Assembly: GCA_044868295.1 (NCBI GenBank)
Contig: JBIOWF010000164.1
Coordinates: forward strand, 1 to 42,921
Length of the DNA: 42,921 nucleotides
DNA from: JBIOWF01 sp044868295
GTDB taxonomy: Bacteria; Actinomycetota; Actinomycetes; Streptosporangiales; Streptosporangiaceae
Reading direction: 5' to 3'
The notes beneath the pieces were generated by a model. It saw nothing but the letters and a program-made list of their open reading frames with translations, was not told the DNA's origin and made no database searches. Positions 30,855 through 38,497 of the stretch are shown here, piece by piece; the stretch's first letter is position 1; each line of letters starts with the position of its first letter. Position numbers and translations under genes: made by a program.

Positions 30855-32468
30855 GTGCCACGAGGGCGTACTGTCGCGATCATTTGCGGCGTCACGGTGC
30901 TGGTCGCGGGGGCCGCCGCCGGTGGCGCCTACTACGTGCTGCACACCAGGGGAACGCCACAGGCGACCGCGCAGCGCTTCGTCACCGCCTGGACGGCGGG
31001 CGATCTCGCGGCCATGAAGGCCGAGCTCGCGACGCAGGCGCCGAACTTCGATTCGGCCTACGCCGAGCTCACCAAGAACCTGGGGGCCACCCGGGTCGCC
31101 GTGACCGTCGATCGGGTCAGCGCCCCCGTCGACGACAGATCCACGGCCACCTACACCACGAAGACGACGCTCAAGAACGTCGGAGATTGGACCTACCAGG
31201 GCACGCTGCGCCTGGTGGTCAAGGATCACTACTGGAAGGTCGACTGGACGCCGCAGGCCGTGCACCCGGCCCTGAACGGCACCGACCACCTCTCGCTCAA
31301 GACGCGGTGGCCCGCGCGAGCCGCGATCAAGGACGCGCACGGCGACCGCATCGACGGCACCGACGTGGGTGGCTCCGTCCAGCAACTCGTCGGCTACCTC
31401 GGCAAGGCGACCGCCAAGGACGTCCAGAAGCTGGGCGCCGCCTATCGCGCCGGCGACGCAGTGGGGCAGGCGGGGCTGCAGGCGACCTTCCAGAAGGAGC
31501 TCGCCGGCACCCCGACCACCGAGATCCTCGCCGGACAGAAGGCCCTCGCCACGATCGAGGGCACCAGTGGCGAGGACCTGGAGACCAGCCTGGACCTGGG
31601 GGTCCAGCAGGCGGCCGCGGACGCGGTACGCAATCTGGACAAGCCCGCCTCCCTCGTCGCCATCCGACCCGCCACGGGCGAGATCCTCGCCGTCGTGAAC
31701 AATCAGGGCGGGTTCAACCGCGCGCTGGACGGCCGCTACCCGCCGGGGTCCACGTTCAAGACGATCACTGCCGCGGGGCTGCTCGCCGAGGGGCTCTCGC
31801 CGTCCGAGAGCGTCAGCTGCCCCAAGACGGCGACCGTGGGCGGTCTGCGGATCCGCAACTCCGACCACGAGTCGTTCGGATCCCTGACCTTCCTGGACTC
31901 CTACGCGCACTCGTGCAACACGACGTTCGCGCCGCTCGCCGCCGCCAAGCTGGGCGCCCAGAAGCTGTACGACACGGCCTCCGACCTGGGGTTCAACCAG
32001 CCCCTGACCATAGGAGTCCCGGCGACGAAGGCGAGCATGCCCAAGGCGACCAGTGACGCCGAGCTCGCCGCCGAGTCCTTCGGCCAGGCCAGGATCACGG
32101 CGAGCCCGCTGGTGATGGCGACGGTCGCGGCGGCGGTGGCCGACGGCACCTGGCGCCCGCCGACACTCGTGCCCTCGATCGACCAGAAGACCTCGCCGAA
32201 GGAGCTGCCCTCCGGCGTGGCCGCGCAGCTTCGCACGATGATGAAGGCGGTCGTCACCAAGGGCACCGCACACGCGGCCGGGCTTCCCTCCGGCACGTAC
32301 GGCAAGACGGGAACCGCCGAGTTCGGCACGGGCCCCAAGCTGGAATCACACGCCTGGTTCGTCGGCTTCCACGGCGACGTGGCGTTCGCGGTCGTCGTCG
32401 AGGGAGGCGGAATGGGCGGCAAGGTGGCAGCGCCCGTCGCCGCCGCCTTCCTCAAGGACCTCCCCTGA
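30855..32468 (+). CDS. Class B-type penicillin-binding protein with MecA-like N-domain
   Basis: This 537-residue protein starts at GTG 30855 near AGGGGGCCGAG. Residues 8-28 are a signal anchor. Residues about 35-145 form an NTF2-like MecA_N domain (TAQRFVTAWTAGDLAAMKAE) and a short dimerisation part follows. The transpeptidase has Ser299-x-x-Lys302 (PGSTFKTI), Ser353-Cys-Asn355 (HSCNTTF) and Lys484-Thr-Gly (YGKTGTAEF), so all active-site motifs are intact. It cross-links peptidoglycan outside the membrane. MecA-type N-domains can occur in low beta-lactam-affinity enzymes, but that cannot be read from sequence. A -10-like TAGGCT lies about 30 bp upstream. Confidence 0.94.
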   Translation: MPRGRTVAIICGVTVLVAGAAAGGAYYVLHTRGTPQATAQRFVTAWTAGDLAAMKAELATQAPNFDSAYAELTKNLGATRVAVTVDRVSAPVDDRSTATYTTKTTLKNVGDWTYQGTLRLVVKDHYWKVDWTPQAVHPALNGTDHLSLKTRWPARAAIKDAHGDRIDGTDVGGSVQQLVGYLGKATAKDVQKLGAAYRAGDAVGQAGLQATFQKELAGTPTTEILAGQKALATIEGTSGEDLETSLDLGVQQAAADAVRNLDKPASLVAIRPATGEILAVVNNQGGFNRALDGRYPPGSTFKTITAAGLLAEGLSPSESVSCPKTATVGGLRIRNSDHESFGSLTFLDSYAHSCNTTFAPLAAAKLGAQKLYDTASDLGFNQPLTIGVPATKASMPKATSDAELAAESFGQARITASPLVMATVAAAVADGTWRPPTLVPSIDQKTSPKELPSGVAAQLRTMMKAVVTKGTAHAAGLPSGTYGKTGTAEFGTGPKLESHAWFVGFHGDVAFAVVVEGGGMGGKVAAPVAAAFLKDLP

Positions 32469-32514
32469 CTCGGGGTGCCGGTGAGAAACACGTCGCCAGC
32501 CCGCAACCATAGGG

Positions 32515-32550
32515 ATCTGACCCCAGGCGACGGGCCGCCTGGAGTCAGAT
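32515..32550. terminator. Bidirectional terminator between convergent genes
   Basis: ATCTGAC-C-CCAGGCG (32515-32529) pairs with CGCCTGG-A-GTCAGAT (32536-32550): 14 pairs with one mismatch. It serves the PBP gene and overlaps the stop of the convergent DUF3040 gene. Confidence 0.75.
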
Positions 32551-32817
32551 GGGGAGGGCGGCGGCGTCGTGGCGTAAGGCCATGATGAGCAGGGTCGCGA
32601 TCAAGGTCGCGATCAGGAGCCAGCTCACCACGATGATGATCGTGGATCTGCGCGGCCAGCGCTGCCGTCGGCGGTCTTCCGCACGGCGCCGGCCGTGCTC
32701 CCGGCGCGCCACGCGCTCGTTGAACGAGTCAAGGCGGGCAGCGAGCCGCGGGTCCTCATCGCTGAGGTGCCGCTCGATCATCCCGAGCATCCGCTCTTCG
32801 TCCTGCGACCAAGCCAT
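32545..32817 (-). CDS. DUF3040 family membrane protein
   Basis: This 90-residue protein starts at ATG 32817 after GAAAGGTG. The family signature is the acidic N-terminus MAWSQDEERMLGMIERHLSD then EDPRLAARLDSF, a basic linker, and a C-terminal helix region STIIIVVSWLLIATLIATLL. DUF3040 proteins are small actinobacterial membrane proteins of unknown function. It is divergent from the radical SAM gene. Confidence 0.87.
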   Translation of the reverse strand: MAWSQDEERMLGMIERHLSDEDPRLAARLDSFNERVARREHGRRRAEDRRRQRWPRRSTIIIVVSWLLIATLIATLLIMALRHDAAALPI

Positions 32818-32940
32818 GGCGCACCTTTCCGGAACGCAAGGTGTGTGCGGACGTTCTGCCCAACCATGAAGATCGTTAGCCGTTTCCTCGCCTGGTATTT
32901 ACCGGCACTTTTGACAGCCCATTTTGGCTTGCGATCAAGC

Positions 32941-32956
32941 TCGAATATTTGTTCCA
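32941..32956 (+). promoter_or_regulatory. LexA-like SOS box before the radical SAM gene
   Basis: TCGAAT-ATTT-GTTCCA matches the actinobacterial LexA box TCGAAC-N4-GTTCGA at 10 of 12 positions, 8 bp upstream of ATG 32965. TTGACA at 32911-32916 could be the -35 box. The surrounding 95 bp are AT-rich. Confidence 0.5.
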
Positions 32957-32964
32957 ATCATGCC

Positions 32965-33998
32965 ATGCGCTGGGACAATCTGCGTCTGACGGAGGTCGAT
33001 CAGGACAATCGGGCCACACCGCTTTTCGCGCGCGGCGCGGTCACGAGGACCTTCGACACGCCCGAGTTCCGGGGAATCACCTTCTACGAGATTCACGCCC
33101 GCTCGATCATCAGCCGTGTTCCCGGCGCCAGCCGTGTCCCGTTCGAGTGGACCATCAATCCCTGCAGGGGATGCAGCCATTCCTGTATTTACTGCTTTGC
33201 CCGGAAAACGCATGAATATCTGGATTTGGATGCGGGTCGAGACTTCGATTCCAAGATCGTGGTCAAGGTCAACGCGGCCGAGTTGGTGCGCAAGCAGCTC
33301 GCGGCACCCAAGTGGCGCGGGCACCACATCGCCATGGGGACCAACGTCGACTGCTACCAGCGGGCCGAGGGTCGCTACAAGCTGATGCGCGGCATCCTCG
33401 CCGCCCTGAGGGACGCGGCCAATCCGTTCTCGATCCTCACCAAGGGTTCACTGATCCTGCGTGATCTGGACCTGCTCGCCGCGTCCGCCGAGGTGACGCA
33501 CGTCAGCACGGCCGTGTCCGTCGGCTTCGCCGACTCCGGCCTGTGGCGCACGGTCGAGCCCGGCACGCCCAGCCCGCGCAAGCGGCTGGAGGTCTGTGCC
33601 ACGCTCAACGAGCACGGCATCGCCTGCGGAGTGCTGATGGCGCCGATCCTGCCCTATCTCTCCGACTCCCCCGCGACGCTGGAGCGGACCGTCCGGCAGA
33701 TCGCGGAGGCCGGAGCGACCCATGTGACCCCGATCGTGCTCCACCTGCGCCCCGGCGCCCGGGAATGGTTCCTGGCATGGCTCTCCAAGGAGCACCCCGG
33801 CTCGTCGCCCGCTACCTCGAGCTGTACGGCAGGGGCGCCTACGCCCCCAAGGCGTACCAGGAAGGGATCTGCCGGCAGGTCACCGAGCTCGCCGCGCATT
33901 ATGGCGTGGGCCGGTCGGCGGGACGCCATCGCACGCCGCGGCCGGTGCCCGCGCCGCCGCCCATGCCGCCTCCGCCCGAGCAGCTCACCCTCCTATAG
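32965..33998 (+). pseudogene. Rv2578c-family radical SAM protein with C-terminal frameshift
   Basis: ATG 32965 begins MRWDNLRLTEVDQDNRATPL, the family's standard start. The cluster motif is NPCRGCSHSCIYCFARKTHE with C-x3-C-x2-C inside, as in spore photoproduct lyase-like proteins. SAM-binding segments IAMGTNVDCYQ and FSILTKGSLI follow. At a C run (33795-33798) one base is missing: the frame changes to Ser/Pro-rich nonsense, while the -1 frame carries RLVARYLELYGRGAYAPKAY, QEGICRQVTELAAHYGV and a proline-rich tail to 33998. An intact protein would have about 344 residues. The radical SAM core is unharmed, so it may be a sequencing artefact or a late disruption. Confidence 0.78.
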
Positions 33999-34091
33999 GG
34001 TCGAGTCCATGCGGTCGTCGCCGCCCGAAGACGGAGACGCGCGACCGGCTGAACCACCGCATTGGATCACCTGAGGAGAGCCCGGTCGCGA

Positions 34092-34844
34092 GTGGCAGCA
34101 CCAAGGGACTTCGTCGAGGCGAACTCGACCCTCCAGGCCGTGCCGTACGTGCCGGAGATCCGCCTGTGTCTCGCCGATGTCGAGGTGTTCGCGCTCTGGG
34201 AGCGGGCGGGGCGGCTGCCGTTCTGGGCGTACGCGTGGGCAGGCGGTCAGGCGCTCGCCAGACACGTGCTCGACCATCCGGAGATCGTCAGGGGCAGGAC
34301 CGTGCTCGATCTCGCCTCTGGGTCCGGCCTGGTCGGGATCGCCGCCGCGATGGCGGGCGCCACCCGGGTGATCGCCAACGACATCGACCCGCACGCGCTG
34401 GCCGCCATCGCCCTCAACGCCACGGCCAACGGCGTGGGCATCGCCCTCACCGGCCGGGACCTCCTCACCGCAGCACCCCTGCAGGGCATCGCCCTCACCG
34501 GCCGGGACCTACTGCCCGCGATCCCGCAGGACACAGCGCTCGCCGAACAGGGCCCTCTCACCGGGACGACCGGGCAGAACGTCACGCGCACTGGACATGG
34601 GCTGCCCGCCGTAACGCCCGAGCATGATGTCGTGCTGGCCGGGGACGTCTTCTACGACGCGCCGCTCGCCCGAATGGTCATGCCGTTCCTCGAACGGGCT
34701 CCGGGAACAGTGCTCGTCGGCGACCCGGAACGCACCTGTTCCTACCTGCCGCACGACCGGTTCGAGCAGGTGAGCCTGCACCACGTGCCCGCCCTCTTAG
34801 AGGCTCGGTCATACACGCGAACCACAGTATTCCGCCTAATGTGA
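34092..34844 (+). CDS. Class I SAM methyltransferase (ETFB lysine methyltransferase-like)
   Basis: This protein of about 250 residues starts at GTG 34092, preceded by GAGGAG at a long spacing; TTG 34062 is an alternative. FVEANSTLQAVPYVPEIRLC, PFWAYAWAGGQALARHVLDH and the SAM motif VLDLASGSGLVGIAAA, then VIANDIDPHA, match electron-transfer-flavoprotein-beta or nicotinamide methyltransferase-like enzymes. The catalytic-side motif VVLAGDVFYDAPLA is intact. Between the acidic motif and VVLAGD the protein carries an unusual insert of about 45 residues with a 48-bp tandem duplication (GIALTGRDLL twice). The substrate is unknown. Confidence 0.8.
   Translation: MAAPRDFVEANSTLQAVPYVPEIRLCLADVEVFALWERAGRLPFWAYAWAGGQALARHVLDHPEIVRGRTVLDLASGSGLVGIAAAMAGATRVIANDIDPHALAAIALNATANGVGIALTGRDLLTAAPLQGIALTGRDLLPAIPQDTALAEQGPLTGTTGQNVTRTGHGLPAVTPEHDVVLAGDVFYDAPLARMVMPFLERAPGTVLVGDPERTCSYLPHDRFEQVSLHHVPALLEARSYTRTTVFRLM
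34436..34531 (+). repeat. 48-bp tandem duplication inside the methyltransferase gene
   Basis: GGGCATCGCCCTCACCGG begins at 34436 and again at 34484. The first 28 bp of each 48-bp copy are nearly identical and the remainder has diverged. The unit is a multiple of three. A more decayed third copy may follow to about 34580. Confidence 0.85.
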
Positions 34845-34887
34845 CGCATATCACTTCACCGTTTCGAAGCCTCACCCCGTCATAGAT

Positions 34888-36153
34888 GTGGGGATATATT
34901 CCGACAAAAGATGGGGTCCTGTTTTGTCATTAGCGGGGGTTTTACAGCGCCTTTCGGTCAAAGCGCTTGAAGCGCGAAACAGACAACGGGCACGAAAAGC
35001 ACCGCCCCACGACGCGCGCGAAGTGCGCATTCTGCTGCTCCACGCCAACGGGATGGGCGGCACCATCCGCACCGTTCTCAATCTCGCCGGCCACCTCGCC
35101 CGCGACCACGACGTGGAGATCGTGAGCGTCGTCAAGGAGGCCGAGGAACCGTTCTTCCCCATACCGCCCGGCGTCCGGGTCCGTTTCCTCGATGACCGCA
35201 CACGCCGCCGGAAGGGACTGCTGTCCAGGTTCCCCAGCAGGCTCATCCCTAAGGAGGAGACCGCCCACCACTGGTTCACGCTCCGCACCGACTTCAAGCT
35301 GATCCGCTACATACGCTCGCGCCGCCGTGGGGTGCTGATCACGACCCGTCCCGGCCTGAACCTCATGGCCGCGCTGTTCGCCGCGCCGGACATCGTCACG
35401 ATCGGCCAGGAGCACATGAACCTCGGCTCACACGCCCCGGCCCTGCGCAAGCGGATCGCCCGCCGGTACGGCAAGCTCGACGCGCTGGTCACCCTGACGG
35501 CGAAGGACCTGGGGACCTACCAGAAGGCGCTCAAGGTCAGACCGCGTGTCCTCACCCGGATCCCCAACGCCGTCACCCGGCTGGGCGGCGGGATCTCGCC
35601 GCTCGACGCGAACACCGTCATCGCCGTCGGCCGCTACACCCGGCAGAAGGGCTACGACCTGCTGGTCCGCGCCTGGGCGCACGTGGCTCCGCGGCATCCC
35701 GACTGGACGCTGCGCATCTTCGGCGGCGGCCCGCGCGAGCAGAAGCTGGGGGAGATGATCGAGCAGCGCGACCTCACCGGCAAGGTCCACCTGATGGGCC
35801 CGGCCGCGGACGTCGGCGCGGAGCTGTCCAACGCCTCGATCTACGTGCTGAGCTCACGTCACGAGGGCATGCCGATGGTCATCCTGGAGGCGATGAGCAA
35901 GGGCCTTCCGGTCGTCAGCTACGACTGCCCGACCGGCCCCGCCGAGCTGATCACTCACGGCCATGACGGTCTGCTGGTCAAGCCGGAGAAGATCCACGCG
36001 ATGGCCGACGCGATCTGCACGCTGATCGAGGATGAGGAGTTGCGCCGCAAGCTCGGCGGCCACGCCCGGGAAACGGCGGCCGAATACGACCTCGACGTCG
36101 TGGGCGCGAAGTGGCAGGACCTCCTCACCCACATCGTCGACGTGAAGAAATGA
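34888..36153 (+). CDS. GT4-family glycosyltransferase
   Basis: This protein of up to 421 residues starts at GTG 34888 without a clear ribosome binding site; TTG 34924 is possible. A GT-B fold is evident: VRILLLHANGMGGTIRTVLN (N-terminal domain glycine loop), VIAVGRYTRQKGYDLLVRAW (start of the nucleotide-sugar domain), and SSRHEGMPMVILEAMSKGLP, which contains the E-x7-E motif of GT4. DCPTGPAELITHGHDG follows. It probably adds a sugar to a cell-surface polymer or metabolite. It is monocistronic. Confidence 0.87.
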   Translation: MGIYSDKRWGPVLSLAGVLQRLSVKALEARNRQRARKAPPHDAREVRILLLHANGMGGTIRTVLNLAGHLARDHDVEIVSVVKEAEEPFFPIPPGVRVRFLDDRTRRRKGLLSRFPSRLIPKEETAHHWFTLRTDFKLIRYIRSRRRGVLITTRPGLNLMAALFAAPDIVTIGQEHMNLGSHAPALRKRIARRYGKLDALVTLTAKDLGTYQKALKVRPRVLTRIPNAVTRLGGGISPLDANTVIAVGRYTRQKGYDLLVRAWAHVAPRHPDWTLRIFGGGPREQKLGEMIEQRDLTGKVHLMGPAADVGAELSNASIYVLSSRHEGMPMVILEAMSKGLPVVSYDCPTGPAELITHGHDGLLVKPEKIHAMADAICTLIEDEELRRKLGGHARETAAEYDLDVVGAKWQDLLTHIVDVKK

Positions 36154-36163
36154 TCACACCGCG

Positions 36164-36322
36164 GAGCTAGGTGAGCGACACCGTGGCCGGGGCGCCCGCC
36201 ACAGGGCCGTCCGATCGAGCCCGGCCTGACCGGCCAGGTGCCCCGGCGCTAGGTCAGCGAGTCGGTGGTTGAGAACCCGCCACAGGGTCGTCCGATCGAT
36301 CCGGGTCTGGTCGGCCGGATGC
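36164..36322. repeat. Diverged 81-bp direct repeat
   Basis: Two copies with an 81-bp period share CCGCCACAGGG (36196 and 36277), GTCCGATCGA and GCTAGGTNAGCGA, at roughly three quarters identity. On the minus strand they read ADQTRIDRTTLWRVLNHRLA and AGQAGLDRTALWR, resembling duplicated turn helices of an XRE-type DNA-binding domain. No start codon or ribosome binding site accompanies them. Confidence 0.55.
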
Positions 36323-37024
36323 CGTGACCGCTCCCGCGGCCATGGTCTCCCAGATACGGCGGGAGTCCGCGAGGGGATCCTCGACGTCACGGGGTGAGGT
36401 GTCCCAGATCCGGGTCTGGAGCGCGTGGTCGAAGCGGGGCCAGCCGGGGTCTCCGGCAGCGGCGAAGCCAGTCCAGGCGCGGCGGATCCGCTCAGACAGC
36501 GACTCGAAGCCGGCCGGTGGCGAAGCCCCGAGGAAACGCGCGGCGTACCGGGTGCCGCCGGTGCCGAAGACCAACGGGACGTCGACCCCGTGACCGGCAC
36601 CCAGCCCGGGGCTCCGCCACGCGACGTCGTACAGCCACGTTCGCCCGCCCGCGCGAGCATGCGCCTGCGCGACCCAGGTGGTCGGCATCCGGATGAGCGC
36701 GTCGGACAGCATCACCGTGAACAGGTCGGCTTCGACGATGCCGGGATGCGCCTGGCGGTACGCGTCGACCGCCTCCCGGTTCAAGCCGATCGCTTCGGCG
36801 ACGATCGCCAGGTCGACTCCCGGCGGAGGCGGCGGGCCCTGGCCACGGTACTCCTCGTGGGTGAATCCGCAGATCAGGTCCACGTCCCGACCGGCACCTC
36901 CCTGAATCGCCTCCCATGGCGGCCCCGTCACCAGATCTCCGTCGACAACGGGCCCGAACGCGGTGAACCCGGCGTCGCGGTCGCGCAGCGGCACGTCCTG
37001 GACGGCGAGGATCGCCTCGGGCGG
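36254..37024 (-). pseudogene. Type B carboxylesterase, N-terminal half lost
   Basis: The frame is open from 37024, just inside a TAG, to 36254. It reads AILAVQDVPLRDRDAGFTAF, then GPVVDGDLVTGPPWEAIQGG, LICGFTHEEYR (catalytic Glu region) and GAGHGVDVPLVFG (catalytic His), ending with DPGWPRFD. This is the C-terminal half of a carboxylesterase of about 500 residues. The oxyanion loop and nucleophile GESAG are missing. MPLRDRD at 36994 is a GTG codon without a ribosome binding site. It is inactive. Confidence 0.76.
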
Positions 37025-37148
37025 CTAGCTTGTCCAACCGAGAAACAAGCGAAGGACACGGGCCCGCGCTCGCCGCCCTTGATCGGATCGACCGCCACCT
37101 GCCCACCTGCCCATGTATCCCGCCCTCAGGACCCAGGAGTGAACCCCC

Positions 37149-37559
37149 ATGACACACACAGCCGATACCCCGGCCAGCCACGCGATCGCGGAACAGATCC
37201 GCGAGGTAGAGCGGGCCCGGCTCCGCGCGCTGGTCGCGGGTGACGTCGCCGTCGCGTCCGAACTGCACGCATCGGACTTCCAGCTCATCACCCCCATCGG
37301 TGCGGCGCTGTCCAAGGACGACTACCTCGCCGCGATCGCGACCGGAAGCATCGACTATGTGGCATGGGAGCCCGGTTCCATCGACGTCCGCGTCCACGGA
37401 AACGCCGCCGTCATCCGATACCTCTCCACGCTTGAGGTGATCTTCGAGGGCCACCGGGGCTCTCGCGGGGCCTACTGGCACACCGACAGCTACGAGAATG
37501 CCGATGGCCAGTGGCGAGTGGTGTGGTCGCAGGCGACCGAAATCAGGGAGGGCGTCTAG
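37149..37559 (+). CDS. SnoaL/DUF4440-like NTF2-fold protein
   Basis: This 136-residue protein starts at ATG 37149 after AGGAG. The cone-shaped NTF2-like fold is indicated by REVERARLRALVAGDVAVAS, ELHASDFQLITPIGAALSKD, VRVHGNAAVIRYLSTLEV and the closing DGQWRVVWSQATEI. Members are cyclases, isomerases or ligand-binding proteins; the activity here cannot be assigned. Its stop overlaps the stop of the convergent SGNH hydrolase gene. Confidence 0.82.
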   Translation: MTHTADTPASHAIAEQIREVERARLRALVAGDVAVASELHASDFQLITPIGAALSKDDYLAAIATGSIDYVAWEPGSIDVRVHGNAAVIRYLSTLEVIFEGHRGSRGAYWHTDSYENADGQWRVVWSQATEIREGV

Positions 37560-38371
37560 GGTTCGGTGTCCGCGAAGAGCCCCGCGTCGAAAGTGATCTT
37601 GGCCAGGGCCTTCTGGCCCTCTGAGTTGGGGTGGAAGTAGTCCCAGGCGCTCACGTGCTTCAGCGTGTAGGGGAAGGAGAAGACCGCTCCTCCGTCGTAT
37701 CGGCAGTTGGGACCGTACAGCAGGCACGCCTCCTTGAGCTGCTCGTTGTAGTCCGTGACCCGGCTCCGCACCAGGTCACGGCGCATCTCGTCCTTCTTGG
37801 CGGTGGAGGCGGGGTTGGCCAGCATCGACTGGCAGATCCCGCCGACCGACCAGAAGGTGCGCGCCAGGGCGCTGCTTCGGCCCACCCGCCAGAGCCGCTT
37901 CAGATCCGGGATGCTGGCGAGGAAGACCTTCGCCCCGGTCGGCCGGAGCACGGCGAGGGCCTCGTCGACACGCCGGCGGTAGGTCGTCACCGGCGTCATC
38001 ATCTTCTCGGACCCCACGCACGCGTCCTGCGCGCCGATGAGGACGGTGACGTAGCCGGCCCCGTCCTCGACTGCCTGTCGCGCCTGGTCCGGCAGGTCCG
38101 CGCTGGTCGCGCCGGGCACGGCGAGGTTCAGGTTGTGCCCCTTGAGGTCGGGGCTGATCTCGAGCAGCCGCAGGTAGTGGCTGTTCACGTCAATGCTGTC
38201 CCCGGCGGACCAGGATCGCGACGTACAGGGGACATACCAGCCGCAGGCGTTGAACCCGGCGCTGATCGAGTCTCCCAGAGCCACCATAATCGTCGGCTTC
38301 TTCTGGGCGTGTGCCGTACCGGGCGTGAGAAGGACCGCTACGGCGAGGACGGGTGTGATCTTCTTGATCAT
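37556..38371 (-). CDS. Secreted SGNH/GDSL hydrolase
   Basis: This 271-residue protein starts at ATG 38371. A signal peptide is clear (MIKKITPVLAVAVLLTPGTA, cleavage after AHA). The catalytic Ser35 lies in VALGDSISAG (block I). AVPGATSADL provides block II. Block III reads IGAQDAC where GxND is usual. The Asp-His pair is in AWDYFHPNSEGQ (block V). Six Cys in the mature part suggest disulfides, as in streptomycete SGNH lipases. It is likely an extracellular esterase or lipase. Confidence 0.91.
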   Translation of the reverse strand: MIKKITPVLAVAVLLTPGTAHAQKKPTIMVALGDSISAGFNACGWYVPCTSRSWSAGDSIDVNSHYLRLLEISPDLKGHNLNLAVPGATSADLPDQARQAVEDGAGYVTVLIGAQDACVGSEKMMTPVTTYRRRVDEALAVLRPTGAKVFLASIPDLKRLWRVGRSSALARTFWSVGGICQSMLANPASTAKKDEMRRDLVRSRVTDYNEQLKEACLLYGPNCRYDGGAVFSFPYTLKHVSAWDYFHPNSEGQKALAKITFDAGLFADTEP

Positions 38372-38419
38372 GGACACCAAAGGTAGGGAGCACGCGGCGG
38401 GGTGCTCTATGACCAGCGG

Positions 38420-38435
38420 GGAAGGCCTGCCTTCC
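38420..38435 (-). terminator. Short hairpin between the MocR and SGNH genes
   Basis: GGAAGGC and GCCTTCC flank CT, downstream of the MocR stop on the minus strand. The 7-bp stem has no U-tract. Confidence 0.3.
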
Positions 38436-38447
38436 GTTGACCAACTT

Positions 38448-38497
38448 CCTATTGCCGCTTGACATCGGGGCCCAGGTGCGCGGGTGGAAGGGGCCCT
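38448..38497 (+). repeat. Intergenic repeat copy 1
   Basis: Starting CCTATTGCCGCTTGACATCG, this 50-bp segment matches 40919-40971 at about 80 percent in the same orientation. It abuts the stop codon of the MocR gene. Confidence 0.55.

Noticed and set aside
30015..32273. Very long minus-strand open frame (about 750 codons) opposite the acyltransferase and PBP genes
   Set aside because: It is a high-GC mirror of two well-supported genes, has no family motifs and no ribosome binding site.
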